Position numbers and translations under genes: made by a program. A model generated the notes under the pieces. It was not told where the DNA came from. It searched no databases and saw nothing but the letters and a program-made list of their open reading frames with translations. A stretch of DNA of 19,028 nt from JALZAA01 sp036005605 (GTDB lineage: Bacteria > Actinomycetota > Acidimicrobiia > IMCC26256 > JACDBD01): assembly GCA_036005605.1 (NCBI GenBank), contig DASYQJ010000062.1, positions 1-19,028 on the forward strand, in the 5' to 3' direction. Position 1 is the first letter of the stretch; each line of letters begins with the position of its first letter. This document shows, piece by piece, positions 1-7,582 of this stretch.

Positions 1-142
1 CGCGCACAGATAGCGCCAGCAGCGCGGCCGAGCCTGCTCCACCCTTCAACGGCCCGGAGCGGAGCGAGCCGAGGTGCCGATATGGCGCTGTTCTGAGCAT
101 TTGGACCGGCGTCGTTCTGTGCGCCAGCTCGCGGGCTTGGCG
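1..142. other. Left-edge stretch with no supported gene
   Basis: This stretch lies beyond the 3' end of the inositol-3-phosphate synthase gene. Short open stretches cross it in several frames, including a minus-strand frame from an ATG at 100 that runs off the left edge. None has a ribosome-binding site or a recognisable product. It contains a GC-rich segment built from GGAGCGGAGCGAGCC-like units (about 56-71), which gives spurious Ser/Arg-rich translations. I see no convincing terminator. Confidence 0.4.
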
Positions 143-1471
<1,329 letters not shown>

Positions 1472-1558
1472 GGCGATGCGAGACGGCCCGGGCCTGCGGC
1501 GCGCTTCCCTCGCTTACCGCTGCCTCGGGCGACAGCGGCGTCATCGTAGGTCAGGCCG

Positions 1559-1999
1559 TCAGCGCTCGTACGTGCCCATCAGCGTCGCCGTTGCTCGGAC
1601 GTGGCCGTCGATGGCCGAGCGCAGCTGCTCGATCGTCGATCCGGGTTCGAGGTCGATCGACTGGTCCAACGCGTACAGCGTGAACTCGTAACGATGCGGG
1701 CCGTGTCCCGGCGGAGGGCACGGACCGCCGTAGCCGCTGGTTCCGAATCCGTTCCGACCGTGTCGGATACCGGGACCGTCGTCGACACCGATGCGGCCAC
1801 TCGACGGGTCGATCCCCCAGACCACCCAGTGGACGAAGGTCCCGCCGGGCGCATCGGGATCCTCGCAGGTCAGCGCGAGCTCGACGACGCCGCTCGGCAC
1901 ACCGCTCCAGAGCAACTCGGGCGGGGCGTCGTCACCGTCGCAGGTGTGCTCACGCGGAATCCGGCCGCCTTCTTCGAAGTTCGGACTCGTCAGGTCCAT
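1559..1999 (-). CDS. YbhB/YbcL family PEBP (Raf kinase inhibitor-like) protein
   Basis: A 146-residue protein of the phosphatidylethanolamine-binding protein family. The two conserved ligand-pocket blocks are clear: DPDAPGGTFVHW at about residues 47-58, and GYGGPCPPPGHGPHRY at about 89-104. The length fits the compact bacterial YbhB/YbcL type, and no signal peptide is present, so it is probably cytoplasmic. Bacterial members bind small anionic or phospholipid-like ligands, but their role is mostly unknown. The ATG at 1999 follows AAGAGG at a suitable distance. It begins 22 bp after the end of the bactofilin-like membrane gene, so co-transcription is likely. The family is confident; no substrate can be inferred. 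Confidence 0.93.
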   Translation of the reverse strand: MDLTSPNFEEGGRIPREHTCDGDDAPPELLWSGVPSGVVELALTCEDPDAPGGTFVHWVVWGIDPSSGRIGVDDGPGIRHGRNGFGTSGYGGPCPPPGHGPHRYEFTLYALDQSIDLEPGSTIEQLRSAIDGHVRATATLMGTYER

Positions 2000-2021
2000 C
2001 GCCGGCCTCTTGAAGGGGCGC

Positions 2022-2969
2022 TCAGGTCGCGGCGGACGGCGCGGTCCGACCAGCGTCGGCGGGCGCCGGCTCGCGAGGGCCGCTGCGGGCCCGGAACAGC
2101 GCGACGACGATCATGCCGAGCCCGTACACCGTGGCGGCGATCAGCACGATGACGTTCAGGACCGGAATGATGCCCGCCACCGACAGGATCCCCCAGCCGA
2201 CGAGGTAGGCGAGGAAGCGATTGCTCGGCGGCCGGAGAATGAGCCGGCCGAGGAAGTACGCGGACGCGACGTATCCGAGCGTGTACAGGAAGCCGAGCGC
2301 CAGCAGCACGACGGCGCCGAGCGGCAGACCGAACACCGAAGCAAGCAGGATCAACCCGACGATCGGCAATCCGATCGCAGCGGCGATGCCGAGGCCGATC
2401 GACGCGCCGACCGCCGTACGTCCGGCGTCGGCGAACGCGTCCGCGGCGCGGGGCGCGATCAAGAGCAACAGCACCCCGAACACCAAGGTCGACACGATCA
2501 CGGCGAGCCAAAGGAGGATGGCCGCGACGATGCCGACCTGACCGAGCGCGAACCGGCGACTGACCGACTTCACGTCGCCGTCGACGGTCGCTCCGGGAGA
2601 GATGCGCGCCTTCTCGCGAGAGGTGACGTCGCCCCCGATGCGGGCACCGCCCTCCACGATCACCCGTCCGTTCACGGCGAGGACGTCGTCCTTCACGGAT
2701 CCCCGGACGGTCACGTCGCCGTTCAGCGCGAAGACGGAGCCGTCAACACTGCCGTTGATGCGAGCATCACCGTTGAGGATGGCGACGTCGCCGACGGTCT
2801 CCTGCTGCGCGACGACCACCCGTCCCGTGATGACCACCTGGGTGTCGTCGTCACGGTTCCTGGGCTGGGTCCCGCCGGGGGCGGCGAAGGCGGGCGCCGC
2901 CATCACCAGGGACGTCGCGGCGACGAGCGCGCCCACGACGACTGCGGCACGCACACCGCGGCGGGTCAC
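2022..2969 (-). CDS. Bactofilin-like beta-repeat protein with signal peptide and C-terminal membrane domain
   Basis: A 315-residue protein in three parts. Residues 1-29 form a signal peptide (twin arginine-like basic start, hydrophobic core, cleavage-like AFA-A). Residues about 45-135 are short repeats such as GDVAILNGDARINGSV and GDVTVRGSVKDDVLAVNG, the pattern of polymer-forming bactofilin-type beta-helices. Residues about 143-292 contain four or five hydrophobic segments, followed by a basic, Pro/Ala-rich tail. If the signal peptide is used, the beta-repeat domain lies outside the membrane, unlike classical cytoplasmic bactofilins. The start is a GTG whose first bases form a GTGA overlap with the stop of the preceding small membrane gene, which argues for translational coupling. 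Architecture is read directly from sequence; an envelope scaffold role is inference. Confidence 0.8.
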   Translation of the reverse strand: MTRRGVRAAVVVGALVAATSLVMAAPAFAAPGGTQPRNRDDDTQVVITGRVVVAQQETVGDVAILNGDARINGSVDGSVFALNGDVTVRGSVKDDVLAVNGRVIVEGGARIGGDVTSREKARISPGATVDGDVKSVSRRFALGQVGIVAAILLWLAVIVSTLVFGVLLLLIAPRAADAFADAGRTAVGASIGLGIAAAIGLPIVGLILLASVFGLPLGAVVLLALGFLYTLGYVASAYFLGRLILRPPSNRFLAYLVGWGILSVAGIIPVLNVIVLIAATVYGLGMIVVALFRARSGPREPAPADAGRTAPSAAT

Positions 2970-3196
2970 GGTGTACGGGCTACCCGGTCGTCGTGAGGGT
3001 GAAACCGGTTGACCCTCGGACCCGTCGACTTCTCAGAGCCCAGGTTCTCCTGCGCCAGCACGGACTCCATGGCGAGCGCGAGCATGATCCCGCCGCAGAC
3101 CATGAGCACGCCTCCGACGACGGCAAGCATCGGCCCGAGCGCCAGCGCCAGTGTGAGGCCGGTGACGACGAAGAGGCCACCGACGCGCAGCAACAT
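2966..3196 (-). CDS. Small two-helix membrane protein
   Basis: A protein of 76 residues (83 if started at GTG 3217). Residues about 7-45 form two closely spaced hydrophobic helices rich in Gly, Leu and Val, followed by a polar tail with acidic and basic residues. I do not recognise a family. Two starts compete. GTG at 3217 makes a GTGA overlap with the ferritin-like gene's stop. ATG at 3196 has a strong GGGGAGGG Shine-Dalgarno sequence just upstream, and I prefer it. The stop overlaps the start of the bactofilin-like gene by four bases, so the two are probably made together and could work together in the membrane. Confidence 0.7.
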   Translation of the reverse strand: MLLRVGGLFVVTGLTLALALGPMLAVVGGVLMVCGGIMLALAMESVLAQENLGSEKSTGPRVNRFHPHDDRVARTP

Positions 3197-3213
3197 CGAG
3201 CGCCCTCCCCGAC

Positions 3214-3630
3214 TCACTGTCCGAGCGCGCCGCGCAGGTCCCGCACGTGGTCCTGCGTCTGTTCGAGCAGCGGCCGCAGGGCTTCGGCGACGTCCGGGAG
3301 CCTCAGTTCCTCCGCTTGCTCGAAGCGCTCCCGGTACGCCGCCAGCTGGCGTTCCTCGAGCTCGAGATCGAGGGAGAGCGCCCGGCGCGGATCGGTTTGG
3401 CTCGGCACCTCCGGCACGTGGGTGGTCGGCTCACCGCCGAGGAAGTCGATCTGTTCCGCGAGCACGGTTGCGTGCTCGAGCTCTTGCCGGAGGTGCGGCC
3501 GGATCTTGTCGGCGATGGGCTGGAACTCGACGCCCTTCACCGTCGCCGCGTGCTGGGTGTATTGCACGATCGATCGGAACTCGAGCTCGAGATCGCCGTT
3601 CAGCAGCTCGACCAGCTTGTCCCTATCCAT
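3214..3630 (-). CDS. Ferritin-like (bacterioferritin-type) four-helix protein
   Basis: A 138-residue all-helical protein with ferritin-like di-iron features. An early helix carries LELEFRSIVQYTQHA (Glu at 15 and 17, Tyr at 24). Helix 2 has ExxH at E50-H53. Helix 3 has a Glu cluster at 90-93 and Tyr99, and the last helix has E123 and H128. The second ExxH has Thr125 where Glu is normally found, so the metal site may be altered. Members store iron, detoxify oxidants or act as di-iron oxygenases; which applies here is not clear. The ATG at 3630 follows GGGAGA. The stop overlaps the extended GTG start of the next small membrane gene, suggesting an operon. The superfamily is confident, the function is not. 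Confidence 0.85.
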   Translation of the reverse strand: MDRDKLVELLNGDLELEFRSIVQYTQHAATVKGVEFQPIADKIRPHLRQELEHATVLAEQIDFLGGEPTTHVPEVPSQTDPRRALSLDLELEERQLAAYRERFEQAEELRLPDVAEALRPLLEQTQDHVRDLRGALGQ

Positions 3631-3703
3631 GATTTCTCCCGATGTGGCCCTCGGTCATCGGGACAGCATCGCCAGACACGAGCTGCGGTAAACCAAATTC
3701 CCG

Positions 3704-3719
3704 CCGGCACCGGCGCCGG
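3704..3719 (-). terminator. Possible hairpin just after the mreB-like gene
   Basis: Directly after the MreB-like stop, the transcript would contain CCGGC, a six-base loop and GCCGG, then CGGGAATTTGG. On DNA, a perfect 12-bp palindrome (ACCGGCGCCGGT, 3709-3720) overlaps it. The stem is only five base pairs and the U-rich tail is weak, so this may be an attenuator, a weak terminator or simply GC-rich sequence. Confidence 0.25.
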
Positions 3720-4691
3720 TCAGAAGGTCTCGAGATAGGCCGCCGCGCCCCGCACGACGGAATGACGCGGGTTCCGCGCCACGCGGACCGGGAACCCGAC
3801 CTCGTGGGCGAGGCGGCGGTCGAGCCCGAGCAGCAGCGCACCGCCGCCCGTCAGCACCAGCCCCTGATGGCTCGCATCGGCAACCAGCTCCGGCGGTGTG
3901 CCCTCGAGGGTGTCGCGCACCGCGTCGCAGATGCCGGCCAGCGGCTCCTCGATGGCTTCACGCAGCTCGACGGTGGACACCGTGATCGTCTTCGGGCCGC
4001 CGTCCACCAGGTCGACGCCGCGGATGTCGACGTAGCCCTCTTCTCGAAGCGGCCACGCGCACGCGTACCGCGTCTTCACGTACTCCGCGGTCCCCTGGCC
4101 GATTCCGAGCCCGTACTCCTTGCGGCAGAAGGCCATGATCGCCTGGTCGAAGTGGTTGCCGGCAATGCGGACGGACGAGCTCGCAACGACCCCGCCGAGC
4201 GAAAGCACGGCAACTTCCGTGGTGCCGCCGCCGACGTCGACGATCAGGTTGCCGACCGCGCTCTCGATCGGCATCCGGGCCCCGATCGCCGCCGCGACCG
4301 GCTCGTCGATGAGGTGCACCGGCTTGCGAGCCCCGGCGAACTCCGCCGCTTCTTGGACGGCGTGGCGGCCGAGCTCGGTCGCGCGCGAAGGCACGCAGAC
4401 CACGACCCGGGGCCTCCACCACTGCCGTTCACGCACGCGGCGCAGGAAGACCCGGAGCATCTTCTCGCAGGCCGAGAGGTTGGCGACGGTGCCGTCCTCC
4501 AACGGGCAGAGCACTTCGAGATGGCCCGGTGTGCGGCCGAGCATCTGCTTCGCCGCGGCGCCGACCGCGACGATTCCCCCGTCGCTGCGATTGAGCGCGA
4601 TGGCAGACGGCTCGTCGACGAGGACACCCCGTCCCCACACGTAGGTCACTGTGTTGGCTGTGCCGAGGTCGACGGCGACGCCGAGGCCCAT
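3720..4691 (-). CDS. MreB/Mbl-like actin homologue
   Basis: A 323-residue protein of the MreB family, bacterial actins that polymerise under the membrane and organise cell-wall synthesis. ATP-site motifs are present in order: phosphate-1 DLGTANT (8-14), IDEPVAAAIG (128-137), phosphate-2 VDVGGGTTEVAVLSLGG (151-167) and adenosine motif LTGGGALLLGL (280-290), ending with NPRHSVVRGAAAYLE. Length is slightly short for MreB but complete. A GGGGAGGG Shine-Dalgarno sequence precedes ATG 4691. No mreC, mreD, RodA or PBP gene is adjacent; instead it sits 72 bp after a sigma-factor gene and before a ferritin-like gene. It may be a second, specialised MreB paralogue, for example tied to stress or differentiation; that is inference. 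Confidence 0.93.
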   Translation of the reverse strand: MGLGVAVDLGTANTVTYVWGRGVLVDEPSAIALNRSDGGIVAVGAAAKQMLGRTPGHLEVLCPLEDGTVANLSACEKMLRVFLRRVRERQWWRPRVVVCVPSRATELGRHAVQEAAEFAGARKPVHLIDEPVAAAIGARMPIESAVGNLIVDVGGGTTEVAVLSLGGVVASSSVRIAGNHFDQAIMAFCRKEYGLGIGQGTAEYVKTRYACAWPLREEGYVDIRGVDLVDGGPKTITVSTVELREAIEEPLAGICDAVRDTLEGTPPELVADASHQGLVLTGGGALLLGLDRRLAHEVGFPVRVARNPRHSVVRGAAAYLETF

Positions 4692-4707
4692 GCTGCCCTC
4701 CCCTTTG

Positions 4708-4720
4708 GACCCTAAGGGTC
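4708..4720. promoter_or_regulatory. Short inverted repeat between the sigma factor and mreB-like genes
   Basis: The 72-bp gap between the sigma-factor stop and the MreB-like start holds GACCC-TAA-GGGTC, a perfect 5+3+5 inverted repeat. It lies about 17 bp upstream of the MreB-like ATG, close to its Shine-Dalgarno sequence. It could be an operator or an RNA hairpin that affects translation. No T-run is present, so it is not a typical terminator. Confidence 0.25.
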
Positions 4721-4763
4721 TCGGGTCGCGAAGTCGACGACCCTCGGGCGCGGCGCGGCGCGA

Positions 4764-5699
4764 TTAGTTCGAGAGCCGCTCGCGCACGGCGGCGTTGAAC
4801 CCGGGGTGGCGCAGTTTCGACATGGCTCTGGCTTCGATCTGGCGGATCCGTTCCCGGGAGAGATCGAAATGCGCGCCCACTTGATCGAGGGTGCGCGACT
4901 CCCCGCGGTCGAGGCCGAAGCGCAGGGTCAGGACTTCGCGCTCGCGCGGGGTGAGCGGCACCAGCAGCTTGGCGATCTCGCCGGGTACGAGCGCGGCGGC
5001 CGCGGCATCGAAGGGAGACGTGGCCAGCGGGTCGGAGACGATGTCGGCCAGCTCGCCGTCGCCGTCGTCCGAGAGGGGCACGGAGAGCGACACGGGTGTC
5101 GTCGCTCGAACCATGATCGCCGCGAGCACGTGTTGCGGCACGTCGAGCTCGGCCGCGACCTCGGCGTGCGTCGGGGTGCGTCGGAGCCGGGATTCGAGAC
5201 GGGCTCGGGCTTGGCGGGCCTGCAGCAGGTTGTCGCCCGCGTGCACGGAAAGCCGGATGGTCCGGGACGTGTTGGCGATGCCGCGCTGGATTGCCTGGCG
5301 GATCCACCAGGTCGAATAGGTCGAGAACTTGAAGCCCTTGCGCCAGTCGAACTTGTCGACGGCGCGGAGCAATCCGAGGTTCCCCTCTTGCACGAGGTCG
5401 AGGAGCTGGAGCCCGGACGACCGGTAGCGCTTGGCGATCGAGACGACGAGGCGCAGGTTCGCCTCGACGAACGTGTGACGCGCCGAATCTCCGTCGCGTG
5501 CCGTGCGGGCCAGCTCACGCCGGGCGGCCGGCGTCGGACTGTCGCTCGCGCCGAGCTGCTCACGCGCCTCTGCGCCCGCTTCGATGCGCTGCGCCAGGTG
5601 CACCTCGTCGCGTTTGGTCAGGAGCGGACGACGGGCGATGTCGAGGAGGTACAGCTCGACCAGGTCCTGGTCGACGTACGTTGCCTCGCGTGTCGCCAT
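4764..5699 (-). CDS. RNA polymerase sigma-70 family factor, group 2 (RpoD/SigB/HrdB-like)
   Basis: A 311-residue sigma factor. Region 1.2-like sequence begins with DLVELYLLDIARRPLLT (about 12-28). Region 2 spans about 77-148 and includes NLRLVVSIAKRY, the -10 recognition segment YSTWWIRQAI and a Q-rich junction. Region 3 follows. Region 4 (about 249-299) has LTPREREVLTLRFGLD and the helix-turn-helix SRERIRQIEARAMSKLR. It lacks the long acidic N-terminus of a primary sigma, which fits a non-essential group-2 factor for stress or stationary phase. ATG 5699 is chosen because the alternative GTG at 5735 overlaps the preceding small gene by 20 bases. Neither start has a good Shine-Dalgarno sequence. 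A STAS anti-anti-sigma-like gene lies divergently about 800 bp upstream. Confidence 0.95.
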   Translation of the reverse strand: MATREATYVDQDLVELYLLDIARRPLLTKRDEVHLAQRIEAGAEAREQLGASDSPTPAARRELARTARDGDSARHTFVEANLRLVVSIAKRYRSSGLQLLDLVQEGNLGLLRAVDKFDWRKGFKFSTYSTWWIRQAIQRGIANTSRTIRLSVHAGDNLLQARQARARLESRLRRTPTHAEVAAELDVPQHVLAAIMVRATTPVSLSVPLSDDGDGELADIVSDPLATSPFDAAAAALVPGEIAKLLVPLTPREREVLTLRFGLDRGESRTLDQVGAHFDLSRERIRQIEARAMSKLRHPGFNAAVRERLSN

Positions 5700-5715
5700 G
5701 AATGCGTGGTCGGGC

Positions 5716-5874
5716 TTAGGGCTCCGACCGGTCACGAGCTCGGAGCCGCGCCGGTCCAGTGTCTGTGTCGACGCGCACGGTCGCCGGCGTTTCCTTCCGG
5801 CCCCAGATCAGCGCCCACACCGGCACGAACGCCAGCATCAGCACCACTGCGACCACGAGGGCGGGTACTGCCAT
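5716..5874 (-). CDS. Small single-pass membrane protein (52 residues)
   Basis: ATG 5874 is preceded by AGGTGAG at good spacing. The product has one strong hydrophobic helix at residues about 2-24 (MAVPALVVAVVLMLAFVPVW), then a charged cytoplasmic-type tail with Arg, Asp and Glu. I recognise no family. It begins five bases after the stop of the overlapping upstream membrane frame (ending at 5880) and ends 16 bases before the sigma-factor ATG. It is therefore likely co-expressed with the sigma factor and could be a membrane partner, though nothing in the sequence shows an interaction. Confidence 0.65.
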   Translation of the reverse strand: MAVPALVVAVVLMLAFVPVWALIWGRKETPATVRVDTDTGPARLRARDRSEP

Positions 5875-5879
5875 CGATC

Positions 5880-6143
5880 TCACCTGTCCTTGCTCGCGGC
5901 GAACTGCTCCGCCGTGGGGGGAATCACGAAGGTCCATGCGTGACGAATCGGATACTCGTCGCGCGCGGCATCGGTCTCGTCGTGCGCGTCTCCTCGGAGC
6001 GCTTCGGTTTGCGACCAGGAGCGGCTCACAAGGAACGCCACCACCGCCGCCAGAACGGAACCAGCGATTTGCCGCCGGCGCCGTGCGCCGCCTGCGGCGA
6101 CACCCGGGCCTTTGCATGGCGGCTGGAGGCGCCGATGAGATCC
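5880..6143 (-). CDS. Probable small membrane protein frame lacking a standard start codon
   Basis: This minus-strand frame is open for 87 codons and has a convincing protein pattern. An RRRR cluster (about residues 20-23) is followed by a hydrophobic helix (SVLAAVVAFLVS, about 29-40), then an acidic segment and a C-terminus with HAWTFVIPPTAEQFAASK. About 80% of its third codon positions are G or C, as in real genes nearby. It has no ATG; only GTG codons inside the helix (6044, 6041, 6029) could start it. Its stop overlaps the ribosome-binding site of the 52-residue membrane gene. Either it starts unusually or it is the second half of a gene beginning at ATG 6208 and interrupted by a -1 frameshift. 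Coordinates are the open limits, not a claimed start. Confidence 0.5.
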   Translation of the reverse strand, partial: GSHRRLQPPCKGPGVAAGGARRRRQIAGSVLAAVVAFLVSRSWSQTEALRGDAHDETDAARDEYPIRHAWTFVIPPTAEQFAASKDR

Positions 6144-6208
6144 TCAGCGAGGGGATCTCGGATCAGCACCGAAGGGCGCGCACCGGACTGCTGAGAGCTG
6201 GACTGCAT
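6026..6208 (-). CDS. Small ORF with good ribosome-binding site, possible 5' part of a frameshifted gene
   Basis: ATG 6208 follows GAGGAAGAGG at suitable spacing and opens a 60-codon frame with high G/C at third positions. The product begins with a Ser/Gln-rich stretch and RPSVLIRDPLAEDLIG, and ends in a Trp/Arg-rich tail (FWRRWWRSL) that looks like out-of-frame translation of the neighbouring membrane helix. The most economical reading is that codons up to about 6070 are genuine. A one-base shift would then continue into the membrane frame that ends at 5880, giving one protein of about 100-110 residues with a central helix. I recognise no family. It may also simply be an independent small gene or not translated. 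Confidence 0.35.
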   Translation of the reverse strand: MQSSSQQSGARPSVLIRDPLAEDLIGASSRHAKARVSPQAAHGAGGKSLVPFWRRWWRSL

Positions 6209-6513
6209 TCTTGGCCTCTTCCTCGAAGCGTTCCCCGGGCGGATGCCCGTGGACGCGAGTCCCCCGTTGCAGGGAACCACTTGGCGGAGGCCAATCGGTC
6301 GGCGAAGTCGTCACCGGCTGGGTCGGCTAGTCAGCGACCGTCCACCAAGCACCGTACACCTGTTCGCGCAGAACCGGTACGCACGAGTAATTCAATCGCT
6401 TTGCGTGATGTCGAGAACCCGGCGACACTGCGTGTCAGGTGCGGCTCTTCGAGTCCCCTCCTCCGATCCCGTCCGTCGGACCGGTCGTCCGTACATGGCG
6501 GAACGGGAGCGCG
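6209..6513. other. Divergent intergenic region
   Basis: This region of about 300 bp lies between the minus-strand sigma-factor group and the plus-strand STAS gene, so it should hold promoters for both. On the plus strand, TTGCGT (about 6399) and GACACT lie 17 bases apart, a weak match to -35/-10 boxes. I saw no strong promoter or palindrome and no further gene I can support. Confidence 0.3.
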
Positions 6514-6876
6514 ATGAAACCTTCTGCCGGGAGTCTGCTCGAGGATCCCAGTCAGGATTCTCGGGAGGTCCTGCACCCGTCAGGTCTGCTCGATCTCTCT
6601 GCCTCACGCGTGCTGCGCGAGGAGATCAGTCGGACCTTGTCGCGCGGACCGGCGACGCTGGTCGTCGACCTCTCCAACGTGAACGATGTCGATGCGGCGG
6701 GACTCGACGTTCTCGTCTACGCGTGTCGAGCCGCGACCGCCGCGCACGTCAAGTTGGTGTTGTGTTCGCTGCCACCGCTCGTCGTCGAGCTCCTCGAACC
6801 GACGCGCCTCAGCGATCTCGGCGACGTCGACATCGAGCCGGCTATGCCGGTCCCGTTGCACGTCACCGCCGCCTAG
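6514..6876 (+). CDS. STAS-domain protein (anti-sigma factor antagonist-like) lacking the phosphorylation serine
   Basis: A 120-residue single STAS domain of the SpoIIAA/RsbV type. The core segment is VVDLSNVNDVDAAGLDVL (about 50-67). In classical antagonists the corresponding motif is D-S-S-G-L, in which the second serine is phosphorylated by the anti-sigma kinase. Here both serines are alanine (A61, A62), so this switch appears absent. Known antagonists bind anti-sigma kinases to release sigma factors; this one could be a constitutive antagonist, or a STAS protein with another partner. ATG 6514, preceded by GGGAG, is preferred over an upstream in-frame ATG at 6439. A group-2 sigma gene lies divergently nearby; no anti-sigma kinase is seen in the window. 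Confidence 0.82.
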   Translation: MKPSAGSLLEDPSQDSREVLHPSGLLDLSASRVLREEISRTLSRGPATLVVDLSNVNDVDAAGLDVLVYACRAATAAHVKLVLCSLPPLVVELLEPTRLSDLGDVDIEPAMPVPLHVTAA

Positions 6877-6911
6877 CACCGCCCGAGCGCCACCCGACCG
6901 GGGAAGCCCAG

Positions 6912-7106
6912 ATGGAACTCACGCCTGACCAGACCCTCCCTGCCGGTACGTCGGTCGCGGTGTTCAGCCGGTTCAGTGGCTCGTGGATCAGCGGATTCGA
7001 GATCGCCACCGGCCGCGACGACGGCTACGCGCTCCGCCGGCACTCCGACCAGTCCGTGCTGCCGAAGACCTTTCCCATCGACGACCTACGCGTCGAGCGC
7101 CGATAG
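6912..7106 (+). CDS. Small conserved-looking protein (64 residues), function unknown
   Basis: ATG 6912 follows GGGGAAG and opens a complete 64-codon gene 35 bp after the STAS gene, in the same direction, so the two are probably co-transcribed. The product is a compact, mostly beta-type sequence with FSGSWISGFEIA in the first half and GYALRRHSDQSVLPKTFP in the second. The alternation suggests a small beta-barrel-like fold. The motif style resembles small uncharacterised actinobacterial proteins I have seen, but I cannot name a family. No signal peptide, membrane helix or cysteine is present. The stop lies two bases from the stop of the convergent gene. Confidence 0.7.
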   Translation: MELTPDQTLPAGTSVAVFSRFSGSWISGFEIATGRDDGYALRRHSDQSVLPKTFPIDDLRVERR

Positions 7107-7108
7107 CG

Positions 7109-7501
7109 TCACGCCACCCGGCGCGCCGCCAGGAGCTGCAGCGAGGGCTGCTCCTCGTCGACGGCGGGGATCTCGACTGCCTCGCCGTCCTCGAGCAGGG
7201 AGATGTTCGCCCACACCCTGAGCTGCGCGGGCGGCTCCGCGGGACCGGTCGCGATCCCGAGCACGCCATACGCCTCGCTCACCAGGACCAACGGCGCCGT
7301 CTCGACCACGGAGACGTCGGCGCGGCGCAGCACCGCGGCGAGCCGGTCCGGTCGCGCCACGACCAGGACGACGCGGACGTGATCGGACAGCCGAGCGACG
7401 AGCGCCTCGCCGGCGACCGCCGAGATCAGACGGCCCGGGTAGGAGCCACCTCCCGGCCGGAACGCCTTGCGCGCTTGGATGTGGTGCACACGGTCGTGCA
7501 T
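7109..7501 (-). CDS. Hypothetical protein (130 residues)
   Basis: ATG 7501 follows GAGGAG at about eight bases. The protein starts with a basic stretch (MHDRVHHIQARK). It continues with alternating helices and strands, such as HVRVVLVVARPDRLAAVLRR and AAPLVLVSEAYGVLGIA-like sequence, and ends with an acidic segment (LLEDGEAVEIPAVDEEQ). No transmembrane helix, signal peptide or known active-site motif is visible. It lies 81 bp downstream of the dimeric-barrel gene on the same strand and converges on the 64-residue gene with only two bases between stops. I do not recognise a family. Good codon usage and ribosome-binding site support it as real. Confidence 0.65.
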   Translation of the reverse strand: MHDRVHHIQARKAFRPGGGSYPGRLISAVAGEALVARLSDHVRVVLVVARPDRLAAVLRRADVSVVETAPLVLVSEAYGVLGIATGPAEPPAQLRVWANISLLEDGEAVEIPAVDEEQPSLQLLAARRVA

Positions 7502-7582
7502 CGGAGTGTCTCCTCATCGGTCCGCCAAGCAACGTACCGATGGGCTGTGACACTCACGAATGAATTAACCGCGCCGAACGCG

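Noticed and set aside
1..100. Minus-strand frame from an ATG at 100 running off the left edge
   Set aside because: It has no ribosome-binding site, and its Ser/Gly/Leu-rich translation comes from GC-rich repeated units; too short to support.
1791..2996. Plus-strand open frame of 401 codons over the bactofilin-like gene
   Set aside because: It gives an Arg/Asp/Gly-rich sequence without a fold and opposes a gene with a signal peptide, repeats and membrane helices.
3642..4715. Plus-strand open frame of 357 codons
   Set aside because: It lies opposite the MreB-like gene, whose ATP-site motifs are all intact; the antisense product has no features.
4806..6194. Plus-strand open frame of 462 codons
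   Set aside because: Antisense to the sigma factor; composition is typical of high-GC shadow frames.
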